Origin: Bacillota bacterium
GTDB taxonomy: Bacteria; Bacillota; UBA4882; UBA10575
Assembly (NCBI GenBank): GCA_012839115.1
Contig: DUNX01000020.1
Span: 1 to 56,522, forward strand
DNA length: 56,522 nucleotides
Direction of reading: 5' to 3'
This document shows, piece by piece, positions 37,385 to 45,965 of this stretch; positions within the stretch are counted from its first letter, which is position 1, and the number at the start of each line of letters is the position of its first letter. The position numbers and the translations under genes are program-made. Below the pieces are notes generated by a model. It was not told where the DNA came from and ran no database searches. It saw only the letters and a list, made by a program, of their open reading frames with translations.

Positions 37385-38200
37385 ATGATTCGCCTTGTTG
37401 CTCTGGATCTGGACGATACCTTGTTACGGCCGGATTTGACCATTTCGCCCGCCTGTCGCCAGGCGTTGCGGGAAACGGCCGCCTGCGGCGTGAAGCTTAC
37501 CATTGCTTCCGGGCGGATCTATTGCGCCACGCTGCCTTATGCGGAAATGCTGGAGATCTCCGGGATACCCCTGATTACATATAACGGAGCTTTGATCCGG
37601 TTTTCCGGGTACGGGGAGACCCTTTTTCACCAGCCGTTACCGGCGGCGGCAGCCGACAGGCTTATCAGGGCGCTGCGCAGGATCGGCCTGCATATCAACG
37701 TGTTTGTTGACGATGAGTTGTATATGGAAGATTTAAGTGAGGAAGGAAAGAGATACATCGAGCGCAACAAGGTGCCGGTCAAACTGACTCCCGACCTTAC
37801 CACCATCCTCGCGGACGGGCCTACCAAAGTTTTGGCGGCCGGCGATCCGGAAGTGATTGTCGGGGCGGAAAAGGAGTTGAACGCTGAATTCCAAGGCGAG
37901 ATCGTTTTTACCCGTTCCCGGCCGCGGTTCCTGGAATGCCTGGCGCCGGGGGTCAACAAAGGATTAGCCCTGGAGAAAGTGGCCCGTTTCTACGGCCTGG
38001 ACGCCCGGGAGGTGATGGCGGTCGGCGACGCCCCCAATGACCGGGAGATGTTGGCTTGGGCCGGGATTGGGGTGGCCATGGAGGGCGCTCCGCCGGAAGT
38101 CCGGGCAGTAGCCGACTGGACCGCTCCTTCCAACCGGGAGGACGGGGTGGCGGCCGCCTTGCGCAGATATGTTCTGGAGAGTAACCCCTTTGGGGAATAA
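37385..38200 (+). CDS. Cof-type HAD phosphatase
   Basis: 271 residues. LDLDDTLLRPD (nucleophile Asp), IASGR motif II, a C2 cap in the middle, a KGLALEKVA lysine, and GDAPNDREMLAWAG. The family dephosphorylates sugar phosphates, flavin or other metabolites; the substrate is not readable. Its last codons (NPFGE-stop) are the first unit of a degenerate 16-bp tandem repeat that continues past the stop. SD GGGAGAGAAGG. Confidence 0.9.
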   Translation: MIRLVALDLDDTLLRPDLTISPACRQALRETAACGVKLTIASGRIYCATLPYAEMLEISGIPLITYNGALIRFSGYGETLFHQPLPAAAADRLIRALRRIGLHINVFVDDELYMEDLSEEGKRYIERNKVPVKLTPDLTTILADGPTKVLAAGDPEVIVGAEKELNAEFQGEIVFTRSRPRFLECLAPGVNKGLALEKVARFYGLDAREVMAVGDAPNDREMLAWAGIGVAMEGAPPEVRAVADWTAPSNREDGVAAALRRYVLESNPFGE

Positions 38201-38328
38201 CCCCTTTGGAAAATAATCCCTTGGGGGAATTACTCTTTAGTGAATAAAGTCTTTGGGAGAATAAATCCTGGGGAAATAAACTCATGTGGGAAAATAACTC
38301 TCTTTGGAAATAAATCTTCTTTGGTAAT
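38183..38328 (+). repeat. Degenerate tandem repeat, nine units of 15-18 bp
   Basis: Units follow the pattern AA-n-YCYYTTTGGGGAAAT, each a small palindrome (CCCC-TTT-GGGG in unit 1). Units 1-3 (38183-38230) are most alike; later ones diverge. Unit 1 lies inside the Cof phosphatase gene and supplies its stop codon. The following 38329-38825 holds a GGGGACC/GGTCCCC hairpin (about 38343-38365) and no gene I can support. Confidence 0.8.
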
Positions 38329-38825
38329 AAATAAACTCCCCGGGGGACCTCGAAAGGGTCCCCTAATTGGTTCCTGAAAGGGGAATATGCTCCTCTGGTG
38401 CCAACAAGTACATGCCCGGGTTGAGCAGGAGTTTTTCAGTGGGGTGAGAAAATAAACTAACACAAACCAGTACACAAACCAACACTTGGTTTACAGCGTC
38501 CACTAAACGAAGACTAAAACCAATAGAGCAAAAACCCTGTCTACAGCGAGTCCGCCGAATCCGCAAGACCAACTTGAACAAAGAGTTTGCTACCACCGGC
38601 TCCCGGCAGACTGGAAAGGGGGGAGAACCGGTAAGCGCTCTGCACCGGGAGTAAGGAAGTAGCAATTCAATACAGCAACAGTCGCAGTTGGAGAAGGGAA
38701 GCGGAGGAAATTAAGAAACTCGATTCTTTTCTCCTGTCGCAGCAAGAGAGATCTTCACACTAAACAGAGTAGGAATCAGAGTAAGAAACAGACCAAAATT
38801 CGAAGCTAAGGAGGAGTAATATTCA

Positions 38826-39875
38826 ATGAAACGGATCATTGCTTTTCTTACCGCTGCAGTGATGATTGTCGTTCTTTCTCCGGTAGCCAACGCTGTTCCC
38901 GGGGCTCTGGATCTCGGCGGGAATTTTCAGACAACGATCGAATATGAGAAAGAGCAATTAACAGGTAAGTCTGAGCTTTCCCTTGAGGCTTTGATGGGCG
39001 AGGACCTGAAAGCCGGTTTTTCCATCACCGGTTTGAACCGCAACTTCAATGGTCCCTGGGAAAACGGCGGGATCATAAGTGTGGATAAAATGTGGCTTGA
39101 GACTCGGGGTCCCTTGTTCCCCGGCACCTCCAGCTTTGTTACACGCCTTGGCGGGCTGGGGATTGCTTATTCGCCCTATACTGCAATTGTCGGCGAAAAC
39201 GGGATCAGCGTGGATGAGATCAACCTGGGCCCCGCTTCTTTAGGGGCCTTTTACGCCTGGGACGGTCCGGACAGCGTGGTACAAGGAGCCCGTCTTGGTC
39301 TTTCCCCGATTGACGCTGTGAAAATTCAAGGCAGCGTGGTGAAGGCTGATCAGAATTACTACGATATCCAGGCTCAGATTACCCCCGCCGATTTTATGAA
39401 ATTGACCGGGGTATACGCAACCGAAGAAGCCGAAGAAGAGCATGCCTTGAAAGTCGACGCCGCAGTGCAAGTCTTCCGGGATCTGCAGATTCGGGCCGGT
39501 TTTCGTGATATCACCGAAAACTTCAGCCCGAAATACGGCGATCCCAACTATAAAGACCCGAAAGTGCCTTATTATGTCCCGGGGCAGGAAGGGTTCCTGG
39601 CCGGCGCCACTTTCAAACAACCGAACCTGGTAATAGAGGGCACTTACACCTTCTTTAACGACCAGTTCAAGTTCGCAGCCACCCGTACGCTGGGGCTGGG
39701 TGACATTAACTTCGACGCCGTCCTGGAGGGAACGTACAAAACGGATATCTCCGAGATACGCAATTTGGAAGCCGGCGTCAAGTATAAGGCGCCCAACGGT
39801 TTGAACCTTGAGGTCGGGTATGACTTCATTGTGCAACAGCCCAGTGCATCCGTGGAATTGCAAATGGCGTTTTAA
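38826..39875 (+). CDS. Porin-like outer-membrane beta-barrel protein
   Basis: 349 residues. A Sec signal peptide ends VANA (cleavage near residue 23). The mature protein has no long hydrophobic helix but many alternating polar/non-polar strands (GALDLGGNFQTTIEYE, KAGFSITGL, VKIQGSVVKADQNYYDIQAQITPADF). It ends ASVELQMAF, with a terminal Phe as in Bam-recognised barrels. This points to an outer membrane. The family name is not recognised; a sugar or general porin is plausible. SD GGAGGAG; own terminator. Confidence 0.72.
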   Translation: MKRIIAFLTAAVMIVVLSPVANAVPGALDLGGNFQTTIEYEKEQLTGKSELSLEALMGEDLKAGFSITGLNRNFNGPWENGGIISVDKMWLETRGPLFPGTSSFVTRLGGLGIAYSPYTAIVGENGISVDEINLGPASLGAFYAWDGPDSVVQGARLGLSPIDAVKIQGSVVKADQNYYDIQAQITPADFMKLTGVYATEEAEEEHALKVDAAVQVFRDLQIRAGFRDITENFSPKYGDPNYKDPKVPYYVPGQEGFLAGATFKQPNLVIEGTYTFFNDQFKFAATRTLGLGDINFDAVLEGTYKTDISEIRNLEAGVKYKAPNGLNLEVGYDFIVQQPSASVELQMAF

Positions 39876-39888
39876 GCGTCTTCCAGTG

Positions 39889-39927
39889 AAAAAGACGGGG
39901 CTCATCTTACAGCCCCGTCTTTTTTTA
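39889..39927 (+). terminator. Terminator of the porin-like gene
   Basis: AAAGACGGGGCT/AGCCCCGTCTTT 12-bp stem with an 8-nt loop and T7. The rest of the gap to 40243 is AT-rich, with no further feature seen. Confidence 0.92.
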
Positions 39928-40243
39928 CGCAATTAATTTGGAAGGAAAAGAAAAATGAGAGCAGGAAAAATTAGTTTTATGTCGAATAGTATCTGTTGAA
40001 AAGAACCGGTATGAAAAAACCGGTAAAAGAAGGTGTATAAGGGGACCTGCTCCGGCCAGGTGAGGCCGGAGGCAAATTATGACCAGATTATTCCGAAATT
40101 AGTTCATAAAGATAAAGGGTGGAGCTGGTTCGTGTGTTTACTGGTCAAAGTAGGAGGTGGAAATTTTAGACTAGAAATTAATATAAAATAATAGATATAG
40201 ATATCGAGAACTTATTAAATTTATGATAGATGGAGGAGATCGC

Positions 40244-41347
40244 ATGGCTAAAGTAGTTTTTGATCATGTCTACAAAAAATTTCCCAATGGCGTGGTGGCG
40301 GTAAATGACGCCAACCTGGAAGTGAGGGATAAGGAGTTTATTGTTTTTGTCGGACCGTCCGGTTGCGGGAAAACCACCTCCTTGCGGATGGTTGCGGGCC
40401 TGGAGGAGATAACTTCCGGTAACATATATATCGGTGATCTTTTGGTGAATGATGTGGCGCCGAAAGACCGTGATATTGCCATGGTCTTCCAGAACTACGC
40501 CCTCTATCCCCATATGGACGTCTATAACAACATGGCTTTTGGCTTAAAGTTAAGAAAGTTCCCGCGGGCTGAGATTGACCGCAGGGTAAAAGAAGCCGCC
40601 AGAATCCTTGGTATTGAAGCGCTTTTGGACCGGAGACCGAAGGCCCTCTCCGGTGGTCAGCGGCAGCGGGTCGCCCTGGGCCGGGCTATTGTCCGGGAAC
40701 CGAAAGTCTTCCTCATGGATGAGCCTCTTTCAAACTTGGACGCAAAACTCCGCGTGCAGATGCGCGCCGAGCTCTCCAAACTCCACCACAGACTGCAAAC
40801 TACAGTGATCTATGTCACCCACGACCAAGTCGAAGCCATGACCATGGGTGACCGGATCGTTGTGATGAAGGACGGCATTATTCAGCAGGTCGGTAAGCCG
40901 TTGGATATTTACGACAGACCTGCCAATGTCTTTGTGGCCGGGTTTATTGGTACTCCGCCCATGAATTTCTTGGAAGGGGTTTTAAAAGAAGAAAACGAAC
41001 GGCTTTATGTGGATCTGGAGACTTTCCGGATCTATGTACCGGAAGGCAAGTTCAAGACCGCCAAGATGTATGTGGATAAGGAGATCATTGTTGGTATTCG
41101 TCCGGAAGATATTCACGACTATGACTTCATGCCTGATGCCAATCCGGAAACCATCGTCCTGGTCACGGTTGACGTCAGCGAATTGATTGGGTCGGAAATC
41201 TATCTTCATGTCTCCAACGGCCCGCACAGCTTCACTGCGCGGGTTGACGCCCACACCAAGGCGACAGATGCTGACGAACACCAACTGGTCATTAAGAACG
41301 ATAAAATCCACCTCTTCGATAAGGATACGGAGAAAGTTATTCCTTAA
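40244..41347 (+). CDS. Carbohydrate ABC importer ATPase (MsmX/UgpC/MalK type)
   Basis: 367 residues. Walker A GPSGCGKTTS, Q-loop FQNYALYPHM, signature LSGGQRQRVALGRA, Walker B VFLMDEPLSNLD, H-loop THDQ. A C-terminal OB-type regulatory domain runs from about 235. No permease or binding-protein gene is adjacent. This suggests a shared ATPase that energises several sugar importers, as MsmX does in Bacillus. SD GGAGGAG before ATG 40244. Confidence 0.93.
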   Translation: MAKVVFDHVYKKFPNGVVAVNDANLEVRDKEFIVFVGPSGCGKTTSLRMVAGLEEITSGNIYIGDLLVNDVAPKDRDIAMVFQNYALYPHMDVYNNMAFGLKLRKFPRAEIDRRVKEAARILGIEALLDRRPKALSGGQRQRVALGRAIVREPKVFLMDEPLSNLDAKLRVQMRAELSKLHHRLQTTVIYVTHDQVEAMTMGDRIVVMKDGIIQQVGKPLDIYDRPANVFVAGFIGTPPMNFLEGVLKEENERLYVDLETFRIYVPEGKFKTAKMYVDKEIIVGIRPEDIHDYDFMPDANPETIVLVTVDVSELIGSEIYLHVSNGPHSFTARVDAHTKATDADEHQLVIKNDKIHLFDKDTEKVIP

Positions 41348-41360
41348 AACGGTTATTGTG

Positions 41361-41403
41361 AGTATGCGCACGTGCTCTCCATGCGCACACGTACGTAGTA
41401 CGT
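41361..41403. repeat. Alternating purine-pyrimidine tract with direct and inverted repeats
   Basis: ATGCGCAC occurs at 41364 and 41381. ACGTAC-GTA-GTACGT forms a hairpin at 41389-41403. It sits between the ABC ATPase stop and two strong hairpins. Confidence 0.55.
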
Positions 41404-41408
41404 CGTGA

Positions 41409-41470
41409 TCGCGCCCAGCGCCTGCGCTGGGCGCGACGAATCCCCCATCTACCGGTGGGGGATTCTTAGT
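41409..41470 (+). terminator. Two tandem GC-rich hairpins between the ABC ATPase and ROK genes
   Basis: TCGCGCCCAGC/GCTGGGCGCGA (41409-41436) has an 11-bp stem. GAATCCCCCA/TGGGGGATTC (41438-41465) has a 10-bp stem. Neither has a long T run, so termination may be partial. Confidence 0.6.
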
Positions 41471-41490
41471 TTAAGGAGGAGGCGGAGTGG

Positions 41491-42477
41491 ATGTCGGCTG
41501 CGAAATATATTGGAATTGACCTGGGCGGGACAAAAATTGCCGGGATTTTGGCGGATGCGGGTGGAGAGGTATTGCATCAGGAGAAGATCCCGACCAGGAC
41601 TGAAGAGGGTCAGGAAAAGGTGATCGCCAGGGTTTTTGGGTTGATCCGTACCCTGCTGGCAATGGCCGGCACGGGGGAGGTAAAGGGAATCGGGCTTTGT
41701 TCGCCGGGTCCGTCCGATCTTAAGGCGGGTATAATTATTGAAGCGCCAAACCTAAAGTGGAAAGATTTGCCGCTCATTGCCCTTCTGGAAGAGGAGTTTA
41801 ACCTGCCGGCGGTCTTGGAGAATGACGCCAACGCCGCGGCTTACGGCGAGTATGTCTATGGTGCGGCCAGAGGGAGAAAAGACCTGATCTATCTGACAGT
41901 CAGTACCGGAATCGGCGGGGGGATTATTATCAACGGTAAACTCGTTTACGGGCGTAATTATTCCGCGGGCGAAGTGGGACATATGGTTATTCTCCCGGAT
42001 GGACCGCTCTGCGGCTGCGGGCGGAGGGGTTGCATTGAAGCGTTGGCTTCCGGTTCCGCCATTGCCCGGGAGGCCAAAGCCCTTTTACTGAAGGAGCACC
42101 AACGCGCGCCCGGGCAAGTGGGCTTGTTGTGGGAGATAACCGGGGGCGACCCGGAACGGTTGACCGCGAAAGAGGTGGGAGAGGCCGCTACGCAAGGTGA
42201 CCCGCTGGCGCTTTCGGTTTTGGAAAAGGCCTTTGGTTATTTGGGTGTTGCCCTGGGGAACCTGGTGAATCTGTTGAACCCGGAGATTATTGTTATCGGG
42301 GGCGGAGTGGCCGCGCTGGGGCCGCTTCTTTTCCGCCCGGCCGTGCGGGCAATGGAAGCAACTGCCTTTGCCCATATGTGCCGGGATTTGCCGGTTGTTC
42401 CCGCCCTCTTGGGCGGCGAAGCCGGAACCAAAGGCATGGTGGCACTGGCCCGCCAGAAAATACCGGCAGGGGTGTAA
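41491..42477 (+). CDS. ROK-family sugar kinase (glucokinase-like)
   Basis: 328 residues. ATP site IGIDLGGTKIAGIL, catalytic-region ENDANAAAYGEYVYG, ATP motif STGIGGGIIING, zinc motif GHMVILPDGPLCGCGRRGCIEALAS (Cys ligands plus His), and a late IIVIGGGVA. No N-terminal HTH, so it is a kinase and not a NagC-type repressor. Glucose is the most likely substrate, with N-acetylmannosamine or other hexoses possible. It follows the sugar ABC ATPase. SD AAGGAGGAGG. Confidence 0.9.
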   Translation: MSAAKYIGIDLGGTKIAGILADAGGEVLHQEKIPTRTEEGQEKVIARVFGLIRTLLAMAGTGEVKGIGLCSPGPSDLKAGIIIEAPNLKWKDLPLIALLEEEFNLPAVLENDANAAAYGEYVYGAARGRKDLIYLTVSTGIGGGIIINGKLVYGRNYSAGEVGHMVILPDGPLCGCGRRGCIEALASGSAIAREAKALLLKEHQRAPGQVGLLWEITGGDPERLTAKEVGEAATQGDPLALSVLEKAFGYLGVALGNLVNLLNPEIIVIGGGVAALGPLLFRPAVRAMEATAFAHMCRDLPVVPALLGGEAGTKGMVALARQKIPAGV

Positions 42478-42522
42478 GTGCCGGACAGCCCGGGAAGCAG
42501 CGGCAGGGATGTAGGCGCCGTG

Positions 42523-43194
42523 CTATTCGGAAAATACCGGTGTCAAACCGGTTTCGTGCGCACGCGTACTCTCGCGCGTATTCTCTATTATAGCCGGACG
42601 GTTCTCTGGGAAGAACATCTGGCAGCCCTGCAGCAGGCCGTCGCTGATCACCTCAGCCATCTGCATTACCAAGTTAAGCCGGGTATTTTGCAGAACGAGG
42701 TATTCCATGAAACCGCCGACATTTACTACTCCCACCACATGTAAATTGCCGACTGCAGGCAAGGATTTGTTGACACCGGTACCCGGCTGGAGCGGTCCCA
42801 ATTTTATCGTTATGTAGCCGATGCTTTCCGCCTTTCCCAAACAGGCATCAACCGCTACGATGTAAGGACGGTGAAAGCGCCGGTGGATTTGAACGGTGGT
42901 TTCCTCTAAATTGACGGCGTGAACCGGTTTTTCCAGGGTACCGTAGACTTGAAAGAGCGTTGATCCGGCAGCCTGTAACTTACTGCCAATTAGGGGTCCT
43001 AGGCTGTCACCGGTGGAACGGTCGGTACCAATACAGAGGATGACCAAAGGCCGTTCCAGGGGATACTCCCTTTTTAGAAACTCTTTAAACTGGTGACCAA
43101 AAAGCTCCCTGGCTTCCGGTTGATGGACATGGACCCGGTAAGAAGCTGAAAAATTTTTCTCCGCGGGTATTTTTGGGAATAACGGCCACTTCAA
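42523..43194 (-). CDS. yyaC: Spore protease-like protein YyaC (DUF1256)
   Basis: 223 residues. ILCIGTDRSTGDSLGPLIG and VAVDACLG match the YyaC/DUF1256 signature, which resembles the germination protease fold. TTG 43194 is the start, with AAAGGTG upstream. The last residues (ENTRESTRAHETGLTPVFSE) are encoded by an alternating CG tract (42557-42584). They look like a recent extension beyond the conserved domain. Confidence 0.82.
   Translation of the reverse strand: MKWPLFPKIPAEKNFSASYRVHVHQPEARELFGHQFKEFLKREYPLERPLVILCIGTDRSTGDSLGPLIGSKLQAAGSTLFQVYGTLEKPVHAVNLEETTVQIHRRFHRPYIVAVDACLGKAESIGYITIKLGPLQPGTGVNKSLPAVGNLHVVGVVNVGGFMEYLVLQNTRLNLVMQMAEVISDGLLQGCQMFFPENRPAIIENTRESTRAHETGLTPVFSE
42557..42584. 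repeat. Alternating CG tract overlapping the 3' end of yyaC
   Basis: GTGCGCACGCGTACTC then TCGCGCGTATTC. It contains the palindrome GTGCGCAC and a CGCG/CGCG pair. Confidence 0.55.
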
Positions 43195-43333
43195 AGCCTT
43201 TTCACCTTTCTTTCGAGGACATTTGCACGCCTCCGCCTTTCACCCGGCCGGGTTCGCTGTGCGTATTCAGTCTATTGTATGCGGGAAAAGGCGAGGGTAT
43301 ACATGCCGTTTCCAAAAACCGGGAAAAAGGCTT

Positions 43334-43363
43334 TTGCTACCGGCTTCTCTTTCGTGGTATAAT
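43334..43363 (+). promoter_or_regulatory. SigA promoter of the VanW-like gene
   Basis: TTGCTA (43334-43339), 18-bp spacer, TATAAT (43358-43363). Confidence 0.6.
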
Positions 43364-43419
43364 ATAATAAGCAAAAAAGGCCACAGGTAAGACGGCATAG
43401 GCAGGGAAATCCGTCGCCA

Positions 43420-44838
43420 ATGTGCGGAGGTAAAAAACAAAAAGATTCAGCTGGACGTATGCGCCGGTCAGGCCGGAGATTTTTCACCGGGGTAATCGCT
43501 GTTTTTCTCCTGTTTTGCTTCTCTGCATCCGGGTGGCATGGGCGGAAAGTAATCCTGGAGGGCGTTAGTATTGCCGGAATCCCCCTTTCCGGGTTGCAAC
43601 CGGAAGAGGCGGCTGTCTTTTTAAGCCACCGGTTGGAATTTTTACTGGAACGCCGGGTGGAACTGCGAGACAACAACTTTGTCTTTGGGTTTATCCCCAG
43701 CAGATGCGGGTTTTATCTGGACTACCCGGAATTGGCGGCGGAAGCCTTTGCCCAGGGGCGGGCAGGCAGTATTTTTCTGCGTTGGCGGCAACGGCGGGCA
43801 CTCCGGCTTCAACCGGTAAACCTCGTCCCAGCGGTTAAAATTGGCCCCAGGTTGCAAGAGGAGTTTCTCGGTTACATAGAGAGGCAGGTCAATGTGGAAC
43901 CCGTCAACGCGGATCTCTTGGTTGACCAGGAAGGGAAAATCAGAACTATTCCCGGCCGCTCTGGAAGGCGCCTGGAACGAGAGGAGTTTTTCTCAGCGCT
44001 TTCCCGCGTGATCCTGGCGGAAGACAACAGATGCCTTGAACTCCCGGTTAAACAGGTTGAACCGGCTTTAAGCGGGGAAAAGATTAAAGAATGGGGTTTA
44101 ACCCGGGCTTTAACTTATTTTTCCACCCGCTTTAACCCACAGGAAGAAGAAAGGTCCCAAAATATCAGGACCGCCGCTTGTGCACTGCATGGTGCGGTGG
44201 TTTTCCCCGGTCAAGAACTCTCGTTTAACCGGCGGGTTGGGCCCAGAGTTCCGGAAAAGGGCTACCGGGAGGCGCCCATCCTTTACGAAGGAGAGTTAAT
44301 TCCCGGGACTGGCGGGGGCGTTTGCCAGGTTTCCACCGCTTTGTACAACGCCTGGTTACTCGCGGGTTTTCCGGTAACAAAAAGGTTTAATCATACCGTG
44401 CCCGTTTCCTATGTGGAGATGGGGCGGGATGCCGCGGTCGTCGACGGCGGTCAGGATTTGGTGGTTGTCAACCCCCTTTTTACCCCGGTGTTTATCTCCG
44501 CCCATGTCGAAGCGGACCTTTTGACCGTGGCGGTGGTGGGAAAACAAGAGGATAAGCGTGTAGCTACATATTTGTTGGAACCCAAGGTGGTGCAGACGAT
44601 CTCTCCACCGGAGACACGGGTCGAAGATACGGCTCTGGCACCGGGGGAAGAGTTTTTGGCAGAAACAGGGCGTGCCGGCTACACAGTGGAGCTTTGGCGC
44701 TTGGCCTTGGACAGTACAGGCCAAGTTATAGACAGGGAGTTCATTAGCAGGAGTTCCTACCAACCAGCGCCACGCCTGCTGAAAATAGGAAAAAAAACAC
44801 CCCCGGCGCGGGAAGAACCGGAGGGAGCTGGCGAGTGA
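43420..44838 (+). CDS. VanW-family protein with putative peptidoglycan-binding domain
   Basis: 472 residues. N-terminal membrane anchor at about 22-38, then a PG_binding_4-like region (GVSIAGIPLSGLQPEEAAVFL). The VanW domain is at about 220-360: TYFSTRFNPQEEERSQNIRTAA, PGQELSFNRRVGPR, GTGGGVCQVSTALYNAWLLAG. A G5-like C-terminal stretch follows. VanW function is unknown despite its link to vancomycin clusters; a wall-associated role is likely. Start ATG 43420 is uncertain, since a GGAGGT lies just inside. The stop overlaps the next gene. Confidence 0.85.
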   Translation: MCGGKKQKDSAGRMRRSGRRFFTGVIAVFLLFCFSASGWHGRKVILEGVSIAGIPLSGLQPEEAAVFLSHRLEFLLERRVELRDNNFVFGFIPSRCGFYLDYPELAAEAFAQGRAGSIFLRWRQRRALRLQPVNLVPAVKIGPRLQEEFLGYIERQVNVEPVNADLLVDQEGKIRTIPGRSGRRLEREEFFSALSRVILAEDNRCLELPVKQVEPALSGEKIKEWGLTRALTYFSTRFNPQEEERSQNIRTAACALHGAVVFPGQELSFNRRVGPRVPEKGYREAPILYEGELIPGTGGGVCQVSTALYNAWLLAGFPVTKRFNHTVPVSYVEMGRDAAVVDGGQDLVVVNPLFTPVFISAHVEADLLTVAVVGKQEDKRVATYLLEPKVVQTISPPETRVEDTALAPGEEFLAETGRAGYTVELWRLALDSTGQVIDREFISRSSYQPAPRLLKIGKKTPPAREEPEGAGE

Positions 44839-45341
44839 AGGATAAGAAAAAATATCTTTATCACGGGCTAACCTGGATAATGTTGGGGATGTTGGTTTAT
44901 TGGCGGCGCCAAGAACTGCTGCAATCGGGTTGGGGAGTATTCTGGCCGTTTATCCCCTTTATCTTTGGCCTGTTAATAGTGGTCGAGTATTGGCGGGACG
45001 GTAAGAAAGGCCTGATCCTGGCCGGGGCGTTTTTGGCCGGAACCGGCCTGCTTTTTCTCTTATTTAGCGCGAGAATTCTTTTTTGGCCGGGAATAACGGT
45101 GATTTGGCCTTTTCTTCTTTTTATAGCAGGGGTCGTTTTTTTTCTGGTTTATATAAATGACTTTTCCCAGTCCTGGCCTTCTGTTTTGGCACTCTTTTTT
45201 ATTGCGGCAGGCTTTTTCGGCCTGAGCCAGAACCAACCGGCAATGGCTGCGCAGTTGCGCTTGTACGCCCAGGTTTTTACCGCTACCGCCTGGTGTTATT
45301 TGTTAATCGTCTTTTTCTCGCAAAAAAGAAGATCTTCATGA
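44835..45341 (+). CDS. Small multipass membrane protein (LiaF/DUF5668-like)
   Basis: 168 residues with about six hydrophobic segments. The pattern GLTWIMLGMLVYWRRQEL ... WPFIPFIFGLLIVVEYW recalls the repeated hairpins of LiaF/DUF5668 proteins, but I would not assign a function. GTG 44835 overlaps the VanW stop by 4 bp, so the two are translationally coupled. Confidence 0.7.
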   Translation: MKDKKKYLYHGLTWIMLGMLVYWRRQELLQSGWGVFWPFIPFIFGLLIVVEYWRDGKKGLILAGAFLAGTGLLFLLFSARILFWPGITVIWPFLLFIAGVVFFLVYINDFSQSWPSVLALFFIAAGFFGLSQNQPAMAAQLRLYAQVFTATAWCYLLIVFFSQKRRSS

Positions 45342-45353
45342 AGCTCTCTTTTT

Positions 45354-45590
45354 TCAGAACTGGATGGAATATCCCAGACCGGCCAGGGATTTTTCGATGG
45401 TCTCTTCTGAAGTTTGCAAAGGATCAAACCGGATTCGTACCCGTTTTTGCCGCAAACTCACTTCGACGTCTTCCACCCCGGGCAGCCGGTAGAGGTTTTC
45501 CTCCAGCCCGGCCCGGCAGTGGGCACAAGAGATCTCCGGCAGTACCAGGCTGGTTTCGGTGACAGCTTTTTTTTCTCCGGGTATTTTCAT
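45354..45590 (-). CDS. Heavy-metal-associated (HMA/CopZ-like) protein
   Basis: 78 residues. One HMA ferredoxin-like fold with the metal site SCAHC and the GVEDVEVSLRQKRVRIRF pattern. Copper(I) chaperone-like, but with CAHC instead of the usual CxxC context MTCxxC; no ATPase partner is nearby. SD GAAGGGGG. It converges on the membrane-protein gene. Confidence 0.85.
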   Translation of the reverse strand: MKIPGEKKAVTETSLVLPEISCAHCRAGLEENLYRLPGVEDVEVSLRQKRVRIRFDPLQTSEETIEKSLAGLGYSIQF

Positions 45591-45965
45591 AACCCCCTTC
45601 TCTTAGACGCGCTCATGCGCGGTGCGCATCAGCGCAACGTGTTTGTCCGCCACGCATGGGCGCGAACCCTACCTGCGAGTTTTACCGGCTCAGGCGTAAC
45701 GGGCGGCGCGTCAATGCGGGCAAAGGGTTGGTTGAACACAAGCTACAAGCACCGAGTCTAGTATTTCCCCGGCTGTTCGTTTTATGCCGGGGAAGCCTCG
45801 ATTTACCAGGATCCCCGACGGATGGTTACGTACTGGTACACCCCGATCACGGGTTCGCTCGTATGTGAGCGCACCCGCACTCAGGCTCGCCCGTATCGGC
45901 CGTAAGCATCTACCCGGTTGAAGAGGAGCGAGAAACAGCGGACGCCACGAAGGAGGAAACCGGTT
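45591..45965. other. 375-bp intergenic region with CG-rich hairpins
   Basis: No gene supported. Two notable hairpins: GCGCT-C-ATGCGC / GCGCAT-C-AGCGC at 45609-45635, and CGGGT-T-CGCTC / GAGCG-C-ACCCG at 45850-45877. Each has a single symmetric mismatch inside a long stem. Between them lies non-repetitive sequence with no T-run terminator. SD AAGGAGG for mazG ends the region. Confidence 0.6.

Noticed and set aside
38230-38665. Open frames on the minus strand downstream of the Cof phosphatase (81 and 100 codons)
   Set aside because: They run through the degenerate tandem repeat, have no SD, and show no domain-like composition. They are by-products of the repeat.
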